64,000 nucleotides of DNA, from the NCBI GenBank assembly GCA_011032825.1, contig JAADJZ010000005.1:67001-131000 (forward strand), given 5' to 3'. The notes beneath the pieces are model-generated. The model saw only the letters and a list, made by a program, of their open reading frames with translations. It had not been told where the DNA came from and made no database searches. Below, piece by piece: positions 11,228-23,890 of this stretch (position 1 is its first letter; the number at the start of each line of letters is the position of its first letter). The DNA is from Massariosphaeria phaeospora. Taxonomy: Eukaryota; Ascomycota; Dothideomycetes; Pleosporales. Both the position numbers and the translations under genes were made by a program.

Positions 11228-13417
11228 ATGCGCCTCCTTACGTGTGTCGCTGTCGCGCTTGCTTCGTTCGCCCTCATGCTGGTTGAGGCGCGACCCTCCA
11301 ATCGAACCGAGCCCGACTGTCCTGACGAAGTTGCAGGTGGAAAAGTGCTCACTACGGGCGTGACTTGGAAGGATGACCGCGGTATGTGTTCGTGATGTTT
11401 AGACGGCGAACTCTCCTGCTAACGGTAGAAAAGGTTACGTTGCTGTCCGCCACGAGGTCCGCGACTTGAAGGAAAACTTCCCCGACCAGTGGGTTCTGTA
11501 CATTCTGGGCCTTTGCTCGTTTCAGCAGATGGACCAGACGGATGTTGTTTCGTACTACTCGATTGCAGGTGAGCCAAGAATCCTTATATAATCACGGAAA
11601 ACATTCTAACGACAGCGGGTAGGCATTCATGGCGCGCCCTACAAGGTCTGGCAAGGTGCTGATTCTCCAAATCCTAATCCGAACCAGGGGTACTGTCCGC
11701 ACAACAATGACTTGTTCTTTGGTTGGCATCGTCCGTATCTCGCTCTGTATGAGGTAAGCTCCCACGAAGAACATCTTCGTCTCCCAGTATCTGAAGGCGA
11801 TATCTAGCATGTATAAGGCTAACAGATCAACAGCAAGAACTTCATAAGCATGTTCAGAAAGTGGCGCGCCAAGCACCGGAAGAATCCCGAAGTCGATACG
11901 CAGCGGCCGCAAACGCTTTTCGCATCCCATATTGGGATTGGGGATTGGGGCAGAAAGGTGGGCCTATCCCGGACTTCTTTGTGTCGCCGACACTTCAAAT
12001 TACAGGTCTAGATGGGGTAGTGAGAGCGGTCGCCAATCCTCTGCATCGCTACGCATTCCACCCTCTTATCCCGGACGACTTCAGGCAACTCAATGAGAAC
12101 GAATCTTGGACGTTCACCCAATTCAGCCAGTACAACCATACCATCCGCTATCCTACTACTCGTACGCCAGACGCCGTGCCGCAGGACGACAAGTTCGTAG
12201 CACATTTCCTGAAGAGCCGTCGCACTTGGATGGATCATTTGAGCAAGGCGTTTGCTGCACCGTCGCCCAAGTCTATGAACGTGTTTAGGAAGACGCTTGA
12301 GAACATGCATGGTTGGATGCATGGATCCATTGGAGGCTTCGAGGACGAGCCACTCAACAACAAAAACCCTGGTCATATGTGGCCAGTGCAGTTCTCTGCA
12401 TACGAGCCACTCTTCATGCTCCACCACGCGTACGTACTACCCTTATCACCCACCCCGTCCTTTTGAAAACAATCTAACAGCCTCCCAGTAACGTCGACCG
12501 CATCTTCGCGCTCTGGCAAGCCATCCACCCCTCCCTCTGGCTCGACCCCAGCAGCACCGGCCAACAAAACAAATTCCTCGCCGCCAACACCCTCGTCGAC
12601 GCAACCACGCCCCTCCTCCCCTTCTACAAAACCTCCTCCACCTTCTGGACCACCAACGACGTGCGCAACACCACCGCCCTCGGCTACGCGTACCCGGAAA
12701 CCCAGTCCTGGAACTACGCGTCCGCGGACGACTACGGCGCCGCCGTCAACGCGACTATCGCCCGCCTCTACGTCTCCAGCGCGCGCGACCGCCTCGAAGG
12801 CACGGGCTCGGGTGAGACGGCTGGCGATGCGACGAGGTTGCTGAGTGGCGAGGGGACGTTTACGGACTGGACGATCAATGTTGAGGCGGCGCAGGGGGAG
12901 ATGCCGCCTACGTTTCGCGTGCAGTTCGCGCTTGTGGGCGAGTTCTCGTCGGACAAGGTCACGGATGTGGGGGTTTGGAATATCTTGATGCCGTCGGATC
13001 ATCACGCTAGGACGCATACGAAGAGGCCGACGGGCAAGCGCGCCAGTTCTCTGGAGCCGACGCTGAAGGGCTGGGTGAGCTTGACGGAGAGTCTGCTTGA
13101 TGTTATTCTGGAGGGCGGGCTGGATACCCTAGATGCGGCGGATGTGGTGCCGTATCTGAAGGAGAAACTGACGTGGAAGGTCTACGCTGTGAGTTTTGCA
13201 CCATCCTCTCTATATATTATCTTTCGAAAGTTTGCTAACGATAACCGCACAGGGCGACGGCTCGCTCATCTCTCGCACCAGTCTCAGCCTCGCGAGCCTC
13301 AGCGTCGAAGTCGTGAGCAGCGAGGCGTATATCCCTAGCAATCCGGAGCGCGCGATCGTGTATAGTGCGGAGGTGACGAAGTATCCGGAGGTCACTGAAG
13401 GGAAAGGGGAAGTCTAA
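11228..13417 (+). CDS. Secreted tyrosinase (6 exons)
   Basis: Exons 11228-11381, 11434-11568, 11623-11753, 11834-12429, 12489-13188 and 13253-13417 join to 626 aa; all five introns (52-80 nt) have GT...AG. The signal peptide is MRLLTCVAVALASFALMLVEA. The type-3 copper site is complete. CuA: H99 (GIHGAPY), H123 (YCPHNNDLFF) and H132 (GWHRPYLALYEQELH). CuB: H299 and H303 (MHGWMHG), plus the HHANVDR motif split by intron 4 (H337/H338). A C-terminal domain (WKVYAGDGSLISRTSLSLASLSVEVV) follows the core, as in latent fungal tyrosinases activated by proteolysis. Expected role: oxidation of phenols and o-diphenols, for example extracellular melanin or phenolic detoxification. A catechol oxidase would look alike. 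Confidence 0.9.
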
Positions 13418-14445
13418 TCTTGCACACGGTTTGGTTTTCGCTCTCAGGGCAACCAGTTCTTTTCACGGGAAGAATCTGTGGGGTTCTGGCCGTGCGTGCG
13501 TAATCGTAATTTGATTGGATGTCTGGCGGCCGTTGTTAGCTAGCTAGCCTTTTTGCATCTAATCTGACTTGACTCTGGTAATATGAGTTTACGGTCTGGT
13601 GCGGTTTTGTTTCTTTGTCTGGAATTTCTGGTGGCTGGTCTTTTGGAAGGTGAGTGGTCGGCTGGTCGGAGAGATACATGGACAAGGAGAAATCGATGCT
13701 TCTAATCTCTTGTGTGGATGCTGAGTGGAGTGGAGTCGTACATGGTAGTCACGGATCGACTAGGTGGACGCCGGAGATGTGTTCGGAGAGGGCATGGTAT
13801 GACATGGCATGGTATAGCATGGCATGGGAGAGTATAGTATATCTATCCTATCTGCCCATACCCCCCAACTCTTACTACGCAAGATACAAGAGGTTTATAG
13901 ACACTATAGTGCAACGCAGTGCAGCGCAGCGCACCGCGCTGTCCCGTCCCGTACTATCCTATCTCTCCTATCCTATCCCAGTCCACCCTCTTCCTTCCTA
14001 CAAATACCTTCATACAAACCCCCCTATTCAACGCTCCGTTAACCTACGTGCTCGTCGCAAACATCTATCTATCCATCTATCTAACTCCTACTTCAGTATA
14101 TATACCTTCCAGTAATAATCTGCTCTAGCAACACTCTGCATGGTCTTGTAGTAACAGCCTGTAAGCGTTTTGCATAGATGGATAATGCCTTACGGCTTAC
14201 AGCTTAGGCTAGTTAGAGCAGGAGCAGAGGGAACTGAACTGGCGTTTGGCTTTGACGTAACTAGTACTTCCTTTATAAGTACTGTGCAAAGGATGGGTTC
14301 GGGTCGACAACGGGCTGGAGTCTGTCCACAATCTAGGAGAGGGCTTGCTTTGCTCTCACCAGATTGACTTTGGATTTTTCTCTCCTCTCCTTGCTCAATC
14401 ATCCATCATCCATGCCCCTTTTCGTCTCCTGCTTCTTTCACTTCC
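13418..14445. other. Intergenic region with simple repeats
   Basis: About 1 kb between two convergent genes. It holds a short minisatellite of CATGGTAT/CATGGCAT units (13791-13829) and TATCC/TATCT-rich tracts. No gene seen. Confidence 0.5.
13791..13829. repeat. CATGGYAT minisatellite
   Basis: Five diverged copies of an ATGGCAT/ATGGTAT unit in a row, consistent with slippage. No function implied. Confidence 0.7.
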
Positions 14446-15964
14446 TCATTCCCCTCCCGTCCTCGTCGTCATATTTCGTCCCATCTGCGTATCACCAACC
14501 ACGTAGGGAGTCTGGCAGTACGGCTCCCTCGTAACGGTACCGCCCAACGCCTGCTCGTACTCGGGCACCAAGCTGTCGACATAGGCCGTCACCGCACCCA
14601 GCGCAGCCGGGCAATCAAGCACCCCGTCCGACGTCCTCGTACTCACCTTCAGAAGGATGCGATACTCCCCAATAGTGAGGCCCACGAAATCGTTCACGTT
14701 GCAATGGCGGCCCTTGTGCTTCCATATCGTGCCATAGATGAAGTCGCAGCAGTTCTTGGCTTCAGTGCTGGCTCTCTCGAGAGCGCCGGCGATGGTGCCG
14801 ATCATGAGGCGGCGCAGCGGCTCGTTGCTGCCGAGGTACGAGTACTCGACTTTGAGTTCGAGCTTCTCTTGCGTGAGGGTGAAGTCGTCGAAATAGACGA
14901 CGGTGAGTGTGTAGACTTCCGGGCGTCGGTCGTGGTGATAGCGGCATTCCTCTGCGCCGGCGGGGCAGAGGTACTCGAGGGCCTTGTAGATGGAGCCGTA
15001 GAGGGCGGAGCCGATAAGGACGCCGACGTTTTGCTTCTCATTGCCCAGGGCGAGGATTATGTTGCCACCGCCGTTGGCTTCGAGGTCTCTCTCGTTGACG
15101 TTGGTACTGCACATCGTCTCCTGCGTGACCTTGCCCGCCACCGGCTCCATCGACATGCCATACTGCGAGAGCAAACGCCGATCCACATACGACGACACCG
15201 CGTGCAGTATAGCCGGACAGTCGAACACGCCTAGGGCCGGCCGCGTGCTCAACCGCAGGAAGAAGGTATTCTTGCCGATCTTCAGGTCCACGAAATCACC
15301 CACGTTGCAGTGCTCGCCCAGCAGCTGCTTCTCCCACCCGTACTTGAACGTGTAGCAGTTCTTGCGGTTGATGGAGGACTGCTCGAGCGCAGCCGCGACC
15401 GTCTTGATTATGGTGCGGCGCAGCCGCTCGGCGTCGTTGGCGCCGCCATAGTATGAGTGCTCGACTTTGACGTCGAGGTTCTCTTTGGTGACGTCGGATC
15501 CGTCAAAGTGAAGGACGTTGAGGCTGTAGACGTCTGTGCGGCATTGCGTTGTTCCGTACGGGCAGAGGTAGTCCAGGGCCTGGTAGATGGCGTCGTAGAG
15601 GGAGCCGTCGACGATGCCGACGTTCTGCTTCTTGGTACCGAGGCGGATGACCAACTGGTCGCCATTGCTTGGGAGGGCTCCCGCCGTGGTTTCGTCGGAG
15701 GTGGTGGTGCTAGGGTGTGTTAGTGAAGGTACGTCTACACCGAGGACGGAAACGTACACGACGTCTACGGTCGGGGTTTCGGCAGCAGGTGCGGCGGGAG
15801 ACTGGCGGGCAGTGTCCTCTCCAGCGGTGAGACCTGCCTTGTGTCAGATGTATTTGGGGAATGTGCGTGTCGTTGTACTGACCATGGTCCTCGCTGACGT
15901 CAACTACAGGAGCTCCGACAGCGAAAGCAGCAAACGCCACTGCAACGCAGACAGAGAGCCTCAT
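14446..15964 (-). CDS. Secreted protein with a duplicated Cys-rich domain (2 exons)
   Basis: Minus strand: exon 1 is 15964-15883 (signal peptide MRLSVCVAVAFAAFAVGA), exon 2 is 15833-14446, with a 49-nt intron, giving 489 aa. I recognise no named family. After a Ser/Thr/Pro linker the protein contains two copies of a domain of about 170 aa. Shared landmarks in copy 1 / copy 2 are QNVGIVDGSLYDAIYQALDYLCP / QNVGVLIGSALYGSIYKALEYLCP, LDVKVEHSYYG / LELKVEYSYLG, RLRRTIIKTVAAALE / PLRRLMIGTIAGALE, HCNVGDFVDLKIG / HCNVNDFVGLTIG, and VFDCPAILHAVSSYVD / VLDCPAALGAVTAYVD. Cysteines sit at matching places (LCP, QC/EC, NCY/NCC, HC, DCP), suggesting conserved disulfides. It is probably an extracellular or wall protein; an effector-like role is possible but untested. 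Confidence 0.8.
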
Positions 15965-16966
15965 TGTCCTTGAGGTGATGGCGTGTAGTGCAAGCGTTGA
16001 TTGATTGCGAGTGGGCTGAGGCTGGTTGAGTTGAGAAGCGAGGGAGAGAGTGAGAAGCAAAGTCCAGAAGGGCAGGCAGCCACCATCTTACGTAGGGGCA
16101 GGAGGCAGGCAGACCGCACCTGCCGCGTGTGAGCCGGGCCCACCGCCTTCACCTTCCCCTTCCCCTTACCTTACTCCCGGCGGTGAGGCAACCAGACAAT
16201 TTACCAATGCCTAAGCGCAGACTCGTTCAGCAAGTAGAATCGCACTGAATACTGGAAGACTCATTCGACAGCGACCGGAAAGTCTGGTGAAATGAGGGGT
16301 GCGTGCTTGCGTAGGCGCGAAGATATATCCCAAGTAGGCAGTGGCTACCCACTCACCCATCCACCCGTATCTTTCGCATAACACGGGCACATCCCCGGCA
16401 ATGGCTCTCCATTTCATTTCAGTCTCTTCTCACCTCAAGACCTACCTGATTCGATAGAGCCCCAACAAGTTCAGATCTCTCAACCGCGAAATTGGAAGAA
16501 GCTAGTAAGAGTAATTCCCGGTCGATGCCTGAGAAGGGAGGACAAATGCAAAGGACGGAATGTCCTGTATAGAGTAGAGCAGGAGTGAAAATTCACGTCA
16601 AGGTGGTAACCACAGGAGTCGAAAACCCACAATCGAGGTGAGTTATTGATTAATATCATCCGTGGGGAGAGGCGTGGCAAGCATCTCGTGGTATCGCAAA
16701 AGAGCAAACTCCAACCCACGTACTAAATACAATCATGTGCGAACCGCCCGTCAGGCCAACCGTAAAAGCTTCGATCTCTGGTCTAGGAGGACTATGGGTC
16801 GGTTAGACCGATCGTCTCACGCCATTCCTTCAAAACCTGTTCGACGATGGATTCAAAAACGGGTGCTGCATTAGGTCTCACTCGCGTTGCCAAATTACCG
16901 GGGTTACTTTCTGTGTTTCTTGCAGATTGTTAGCCCACTGGCAACTACAGCAGCATGTGCAGCGGT
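15965..16966. other. Intergenic region
   Basis: About 1 kb holding the promoter of the duplicated-domain gene and the 3' flank of rpb4. Open frames are short and unconvincing. Confidence 0.4.
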
Positions 16967-17651
16967 CTAGATGAACCGGTCCTCTGTCAGATGTGTTAGT
17001 ATGGGGTGACAGTTCGGGAGATCGACTTGTGCTCACGCAGCTTCTGTATCTCGTCCAACAGCGGTTGCAACTCTTCATCGCTGAACTTGTTCGCGAGCGA
17101 CGGAATGAGCGTCTTCGCCTCGTCCGCGCTGTCGCAGGTCAGGGATCCTGCATGCTTGTTAGCAAACAGACTCCCAGAGTGTGAGATGCGATGAGGTACC
17201 CAGCAGGGCCTTCTCGACCGGAGAGAGATCGGTGTGCGAGTCGAGGAGACCGAAGAGGACGTTGAGGTTATCGATGACCTTGAACTTTGAGAAATTCTCC
17301 AGGTACTCGACAAACTGTGTCACGGTTCTGCAGTGCTGTCAGCCAGTTTTCCAGACTCCATCGAGTGGCACGTCCCGGGCTCACTTACTGCGAGTCGTTG
17401 TGCGCCCTGTCGCGGCCGAGCGGGTTGCCTGGCGGGCCTGTCTGCTTCCTCTTCTCGTGGATGGCGCTGATGACGGCGCGCGCCTCGGAGACGGACAGCG
17501 GCTGCACATCCTCGAAGTCGCCCAGCTTGTTCTCAGGGCCGAGCTCCTCCTCCAGCTGGATCTTGGGCTTGGGGCGCGACACCATTCTCGGGGCGCGGAA
17601 GGTCGGCGGCTCCGCAGGCGCGCGGATGATATCGCGAGGCTCGTCCTCCAT
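16967..17651 (-). CDS. rpb4: RNA polymerase II subunit Rpb4 (4 exons)
   Basis: Exons on the minus strand: 17651-17389, 17327-17200, 17147-17037 and a 17-nt last exon 16983-16967, giving 172 aa. The start MEDEPRDIIRAP is followed by LGDFEDVQPLSVSEARAVISAI, the HRDC-like core TVTQFVEYLENFSKFKVIDNLNVLFGLL, and DEAKTLIPSLANKFSDEELQPLLDEIQKLR, which are typical of Rpb4. Rpb4 pairs with Rpb7 to form the stalk of Pol II in initiation and mRNA export. The tiny last exon is inferred from a good GTGAGC...TACTAAC...CAG intron and gives a C-terminus LRQDRFI. If that intron is retained, the protein instead ends LREHKSISRTVTPY at 16996. Confidence 0.85.
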
Positions 17652-19093
17652 GGCGGGCAGTGTGGCGGCGCGTAGTGAGGGGCGGGTTGCGGTTGGGAGA
17701 GGGCGTCGTGGGAGTGGGCGGTGGGTGGGGTGCTGGGTTGGGGGATAAGGCTACGGCGGGCTTTGTGGTGAGGGCGCGTGAAAGACGGCAGGTCCCACCC
17801 AGTGCGTAGGGCCTTTGTCGCGCCGCGTCGGTGGCAGAAGGCTGGTCTGGGTCGGACAAGTGAACAAGAGCCCGCCGAAGGTCAGCAGTCGGTGATTCGT
17901 GAAAAATAATCAATCTTGAAGTCGCTGGGAGAGCCAAGAGATGCCGCGCTAGCCTCAACGGCCCCGCAGCCTGCAGGTGGTCCTCGTCCTCTTCTTCCCC
18001 GGGCCGTGGGCTGCGAGCTGGGGCGGCCATCGAGGGGGGTGAGATCGTATGTGGGCGGCGGGCGCCAGACACCCCTCCTCGACGACGGGCTCTCGCAGTC
18101 TGGCTTACTCTGCGTCTGCAGCGTCAATTGGCCGTTCGTAGGCAAAGCTCTGCCAGCTCACTTCAGCGCACGTTGGGGGGCATCGATTTCCAGTCATGCG
18201 CACGCGCGCACTCGCGCTCAAGGGGTCTCACGCTCACGCTCACGCTTACAAGCTGTCTCTACACATGTGCGCTCTGCCGTCTAACAGCAGGCCCGGCTCT
18301 CGCTGCTGCACTGTGATGATGCTGACAGCAGCGCGCTGAGATGCGGATCGTCGTCTTTTAATTTTGGCTGCTGCAAGCGGCTTAGCGCCGACCTGGCCTG
18401 CAACCCGGCAGCACCAGCACCAGCAGCGAGCACCTCCACAGCACCACAGCAGCGCACCACCACAGCCCTCCCCAGACCTCCGCAACAGCAGCCTCGCACG
18501 CCTCCTCCTCCTCCTCCTCCCCACGCCGCTCGTCCCCGCTGGCCCGCCCCGACCTCTGGCGCCCGTCGCTGTTCCGCTCGCGTGCTGCGACCGCCGTCCT
18601 GAGCTGCGCGCTGCCGGCTCACCTGGCCCTGTTTCAGCCTCTCTCCAGGGTGCCAATTCCACCCCCGAGCCCGCCAGCGGCCTCTGTGTCGACTCGAGCC
18701 ACTCCGCCTGTCCTCACCACGACGCATGCCGCCGACCGCGCGCTCGAACGACATCTGCAGACCCGCGACGACGCTGTTGCTCCTCGCCGACTCGCGCGCC
18801 GCCCCGTCTCGGGCAAAGAGCGGTCGCCAACGCATAGCCGCCCCTCTCGCCATCCCCTCGCCTTCGACGTCCAGACCGCTGCTGTAACCGACCCCCGTCC
18901 CGGTGAACGGCCTTTTGATATACCATTCACCGTTTGTCGCGCCAGCAATCGTTGTTAGTCGCACCTCGGCCATTCCTGTCCGCAGAGTCGCCCAGTCAGT
19001 ACACACACGCAACCGTCAACTGCTCCCCGCCGCTGTCGCATTTACACGTGCTTTCGGTCGCTGTTGCTGCGTTCCCTGGTCACATAGATCAGC
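17652..19093. other. Divergent promoter region and long 5' leader of the LIM-RhoGAP gene
   Basis: About 1.4 kb, GC-rich. The half near 18.4-18.55 kb is full of CAG/CAC and CTC triplets, giving long but low-complexity Pro/Ser/His or Arg/Gly-rich open frames on both strands. I treat it as regulatory or UTR sequence, not coding. Confidence 0.4.
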
Positions 19094-22000
19094 ATGGGCA
19101 CTCCAGTGGAGGGGCCGCCTTCACTGGACGGCCATGGCGCGTCACAGCAGTACGGATATGACCCGCGCAGCAACGGTCTCGCGAGACAACCCACAAACCC
19201 CCTCGATATGCAGTCCTCGCAGAATCTGTCGCCCCAGAAGCAGCCCGAACGGCCGACGCGGTCGTTAACCGACCCGGACCAGCAGCAGGGAGATCCAGCC
19301 GTGCGCGAGAAGAAAACTCGCACTGGCAAGACTTGCGGAAAATGCGGCGAGGGCCTGACTGGTCAATTTGTCAGGGCACTGGGCGATACCTACCACCTGG
19401 AATGCTTTACATGTCACGTACGTATCCCGTCATTCTCCCATTGTCGCGCACGAGATTGGTTCGGCGAAGAAGAGGAGGCCCATGCTTTGAGACGTTTCCA
19501 CCGTGCGGGGCTAGCACCACCACGCCAACTCTCGCAACTCACCCGTGGTTCCTTTGGCGTGCCTGATCGCACGCCACGTTGTACATCTATCACAAGTATA
19601 CTGATGCTCCATAGGATTGTGGCAAAATAGTGGCCTCGAAGTTCTTCCCGGTCCCGGAAAAGCCGCCTGGCCAATATCCGTTATGTGAAACCGATTACTT
19701 CCGACGGCTAGACCTGCTATGCCATGACTGCGGTCAGGCCCTTCGTGGATCGTATATCACAGCCTTAGACCGAAAATATCACATCGAACACTTCACATGC
19801 TCGGTGTGTCCGACAGTCTTTGGAGCTTCGGACAGCTATTACGAGCACGAAGGCAGCGTATACTGCCACTATCACTACTCGACCAAGTTTGCGCAGCGCT
19901 GCAATGGCTGCCAGACTTCAATATTAAAGCAATTTGTGGAGATTTTCCGGAATGGCCAGAACCAGCACTGGCATCCGGAATGCTACATGATCCACAAATA
20001 CTGGAATGTTCGCCTGCACTCCACGGGACAGCCAATTCTCGACCGTCTGCATATCGCTGAGGAAGATGCCACGGACGACGTGCGCGAGACGGTTCGGAAG
20101 CAGGAGGAAGAAATCGAGGCGAAAGTCAACTGGATCTGGAAGACGCTATCCGCATTTGAAGAGAAATCGGCAACTTGCATTTCCGACATGCTTCTGCACG
20201 TGAGCAACGGCGCATATATTGATGGAGTAATGGCCGCGCGCAAGTTTATTATCCATGTCGAGCTTCTGTTCTATGCCGCCGACGACCTTGACACCCAGCT
20301 TACCACAAACACACCAAAAGGGCTTACTTACTCGCGCGAGGCCAAATTGCTTTGCAAAAAGGTGGTCGCCTTTTTTGCCCTGCTTACCCAATCCCAAGGT
20401 ACGGGTGTCAGGCGGCTTGGCGTTACTCAAGAACTCCTATCACTCGTCACTGGTCTTGCTCACTACCTCAAACTACTTATCAGAATCTGTTTACAAGGTT
20501 CACTTAAGCTCGAGCGTGAGACTCGCAGCTCGAATGGGCTTACGACTTTTCTCTCGCAGGTCAACGCCCTTGACGCGCGATTGGAAGAGGAAGCGCAGAA
20601 GGATCAAGCAACCGAATCCGCAATCCTTGTTCCGCGGTGGGCGGATGCCTGCCCCATCTGCGATGCACAGGTCGAGGATAAATGCTTGCATCTGAACAAT
20701 ATGTCATTCAACTACGGTTGCATGGTCTGCCGCGGGTGCGGGACTGACTTGCGCAACGATGCTAAAAGCGCGTACTGGAGCAAGTCCATGCAAAGGGTCT
20801 TTTGCCCAGCCTGTGCTGCCGGTTCAGCGGATGCGGAGAATGGCTTCGTAACAGTAACCAAGTTACGCCAATACGTCCATCTATTGAAAGTAGCGCACGC
20901 CCGCCTAATGGCTACGCTGCGGTCTAGTGGTGCGCTACCACACACTTCAGGTACGTTACTCATCATCCCGTGCCCGGCACCAATGCCCACCTATCCTCTT
21001 CTTGACACACCTACCCAGATGCTTTCGAACGCTTGAGGTATCTTCTTCTGGCTAACGATCTTTAGATGATCCTAACCTCACGGGTTACGACTCTACACAG
21101 GGTCACCGTCTTGGCAATGCTGGGTCTGACCTTGAGCCGCCCCACTTGCGTGCTGAATCTCGCTCAAAATCTTTCGGAGGATCGTCAGGTGTTGACGCTC
21201 AAGCTACCTCGACTGCGGCGTATGAGCAGTCCATGACTGATATCAAACGTTTGCGATCGACCCGCCTGGACAAGCATCTTTCGAGCAACCAGAAGCGTGC
21301 TCGCACCTCGAGAATAATAGACGGTCCACAGGATGTCGAAGGTGGCGGGGAAGCACATAGTCGCGGTGGCATGCAGATTGTGCAAGAGCGCGAGGTTCCA
21401 AGCGATACCGACAACGTCACCCTGGCCGTCAACTCTCTTGCTTTGGATGACATCGCACGGATGGCCGCCCTAGAGCAACAGAGAGAGCAGCGTCCTAATG
21501 CCTTCCGTGCTGGTGGAAGTGCTCTTCTTGGGCGCGATCAACCGAAGCTCGTCAATGGTCATCACCGCCAATTTTCCGGAGGTAGAGAACTCGAGCAGGT
21601 GTCAGAAGGCCGTCCCCGGACTTACTTCTCGGAACTTTCTCCTCTAGAGTACTTCAAACTGAAAGGCCTCGCTGTTCTTCAGCTGGGACTATTGCTCGAC
21701 GAGGGCCAGTACAATCAAGGAGAGTTGCTAGATCTTATCGAGACGAAAAGATCGAACTTTTGGGGCAAGATCGGGTTCGGGAAAGCTTTTAAAGGCGACA
21801 AAGTTAAACCAAAGAAGAGCAATCAGGGGGTTGTCGAGAAACCGGTATCTGACAAGGCCACATTTCGACAGTCGCTAGAATGGCTTGTTGAGAAATACGG
21901 TGCTGAATGCACCGAAGGTGTGGGTCCAGGCACGCTTCGGGTTCCCGCTCTGCTTCAAGACTCAATCACAGCGATGAGAAACATGGATATGTCCATCGAA

Positions 22001-23014
22001 GGCGTGTTCCGAAAGAACGGAAATTTAAAGAATCTACGAGAACTCGAAGTGGAGATCGATGCCAAAGGCATTGAACAGGTCGATCTCAACAACAATAACC
22101 CGGTGCTCCTAGCCAATCTTCTCAAGCGCTTCCTCCGGTTAATGCCCGATCCTGTCTTGACCTTGAAGCTATATAGACTGTTCATGACAGCCCATGGTGG
22201 GTATCTGTCTAGCTTCCCTGGCGTACAGGAGAGTGCTAACTTCTACAGATATCGAGGATGAAGCGTTGAGGAAGAAAGTGTTGCACTTGGTTTGCTGTTT
22301 GCTCCCAAAAGCTCATCGCGATACCATGGAAGTGCTGTTTTGTTTCCTCAATTGGGTTTCGTCTTTCCACACGGTTGATGAAGAAAGCGGAAACAAGATG
22401 GACACCTGGAATATTGCAACGGTCATGGCTCCTAATATTCTACGCGAAAGCAATGAGAAAGAGATGAAGAGCGTAGACCAGGGCGCTGTAAAAATCGTTT
22501 TTGATCTGATCGAGCACAATGATGAGTTCTGCGAAGTAAGTTCAGTGATGACATTCATTGTTTTAGCTAACATGTGAAGGTACCGGAAGAGATAGTGGAC
22601 CTTCTTAACAGCGATAATTCACAAGAGCTGAGCACGAAAGAGATCATGCGTGTCTGGGAGGAGCGAGGGAAGAACCCAACGACCCCTGGACGATCGACCT
22701 CGCCGAGGAACCAAAACGGGTCTTCAGCAAGGAAAGACCAACGCAACGCTCCGCTCATCACTCAGGCCGACAACAATCCGCAGGCGTGGTCAGGCGAATC
22801 CTCAGTCAGACATGTTCCCGGTGGAGGCGGCCACCACTTCACCCCATCGAGCACCCACAACACCCCTCCCCAAGGCTACGATCTCGCCACGCCGAATCTC
22901 CCCTACAGCCAGCCCGCTCCCGGCTCTGCAGAAAGCAACCGCACCGGCTCACCGCACCGGCACAGCTATCGCTTTCACAAACAAACGCCGCTAGGTGCCG
23001 CCGGCGCTGGATGA
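19094..23014 (+). CDS. rga1: LIM-domain Rho GTPase-activating protein, Rga1 type (5 exons)
   Basis: Exons 19094-19417, 19615-20950, 21066-22196, 22249-22535 and 22580-23014 join to 1170 aa. A Gln/Pro-rich N-terminus is followed by LIM 1 from C81 (CGKC...HLECFTCHDC, split by the 197-nt first intron) and LIM 2 from C144 (CHDCGQALRGSYITALDRKYHIEHFTCSVC), then a partial third LIM-like segment (CNGC...HWHPEC). A further CPIC...CMVCRGC...CPACA zinc-like cluster occurs near residue 450. The C-terminal RhoGAP domain holds GVFRKNGNL with the expected arginine finger, then NPVLLANLLKRFLRLMPDPVL and MDTWNIATVMAPNIL. In yeasts, Rga1-type proteins switch off Cdc42/Rho at polarity sites. The gene symbol is by family resemblance. 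Confidence 0.9.
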
Positions 23015-23866
23015 CCGATCCGCCGCTCGGCAAAACCGTCTTAAAAAACCTGCATTGGAGTACAGCGGAGTTAAGTTGGGATCTAACGAGTCTTTACGTT
23101 TTTCTCAGAGCACATGGATGGGCGCGAAAACGGATATCCAAGTGGACGACGCAGTGGTTGATACCTACCTTTCTATACGGCGGCGAAAAAACTATGTTTC
23201 TGCAGCACTTTACAACACTACCCCTTCCGCCTGGACGGCTTTGCATGTCTGTTTTTCCGAGCATGACGTACGGACGCACAGCATTGGGCTGGGTTGGGCT
23301 TTTTTACGACTTTGTCCTTGTTCTTCTTTTTTTTTCCACTCCATAAAGGAAGGACCAAATGACGCCCCCCCCCTTTTTTTTTTCATCTGCGGCATTTGGA
23401 AATCGGCGTTTTTCGAGGTCCGTCTGGGTAAAGTCACATTTGCCATGTTTCTTCACAACATCTGGCGTTTGGCTTTTGTGCTTTTTTGTGCGCGTTTTTT
23501 TCTGATGAGGGGCGTGGTGGGGCGCGTTTGCTGCTGCGGCTTGGATGCGCGTGCGACTTGGATGCACGTGCGACTTGTCATGAATTAGCGTGGAGGCTGG
23601 CTGCGTGTGTGTGGGGGGGATCTGTTTGCTGCATTTGGAATGATGGCGTGTGTTGGAAATGTGTTGGTGCTGCTGTCAGTCAGTCGGTCGGTCGGTCGGG
23701 TCAACGAAAAAGACTTGGGTGCGTGCATACCAGACCAGCGCGGCGCGACTATGCTCGTTTCGTTTCGGTGCCGACGGCGACAACGCAACCTTGGTATACC
23801 ACGGACGGGATGGGATGGGATGGGATAAATAACTCGCGCCCCCTCCTCCTTTACTTTTTTGGTTTT

Positions 23867-23890
23867 CCAGCCAGCCAGCCAGCCAGCCAG
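23867..23890. repeat. (CCAG)n microsatellite
   Basis: Six consecutive CCAG copies. Confidence 0.85.

Noticed and set aside
12373..13017. 214-codon minus-strand frame inside tyrosinase
   Set aside because: Antisense shadow of tyrosinase exons 4 and 5, which carry the copper-B site in the sense frame.
18281..19012. Long open frames on both strands near 18.3-19.0 kb
   Set aside because: Low-complexity Arg/Gly or Pro/Ser/His composition driven by CAG and CTC triplets; no conserved residues; position fits promoter and leader of the LIM-RhoGAP gene.
20951..21065. Alternative acceptor at about 21019 in the LIM-RhoGAP gene
   Set aside because: It leads in frame to a stop after about 15 codons; the acceptor at 21065 restores the frame and follows a GCTAAC branch site.
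22995..23588. 197-codon open frame after the LIM-RhoGAP stop
   Set aside because: It overlaps the end of the RhoGAP frame, runs through T-rich and C-rich homopolymers and has no domain; taken as 3' UTR or spacer.
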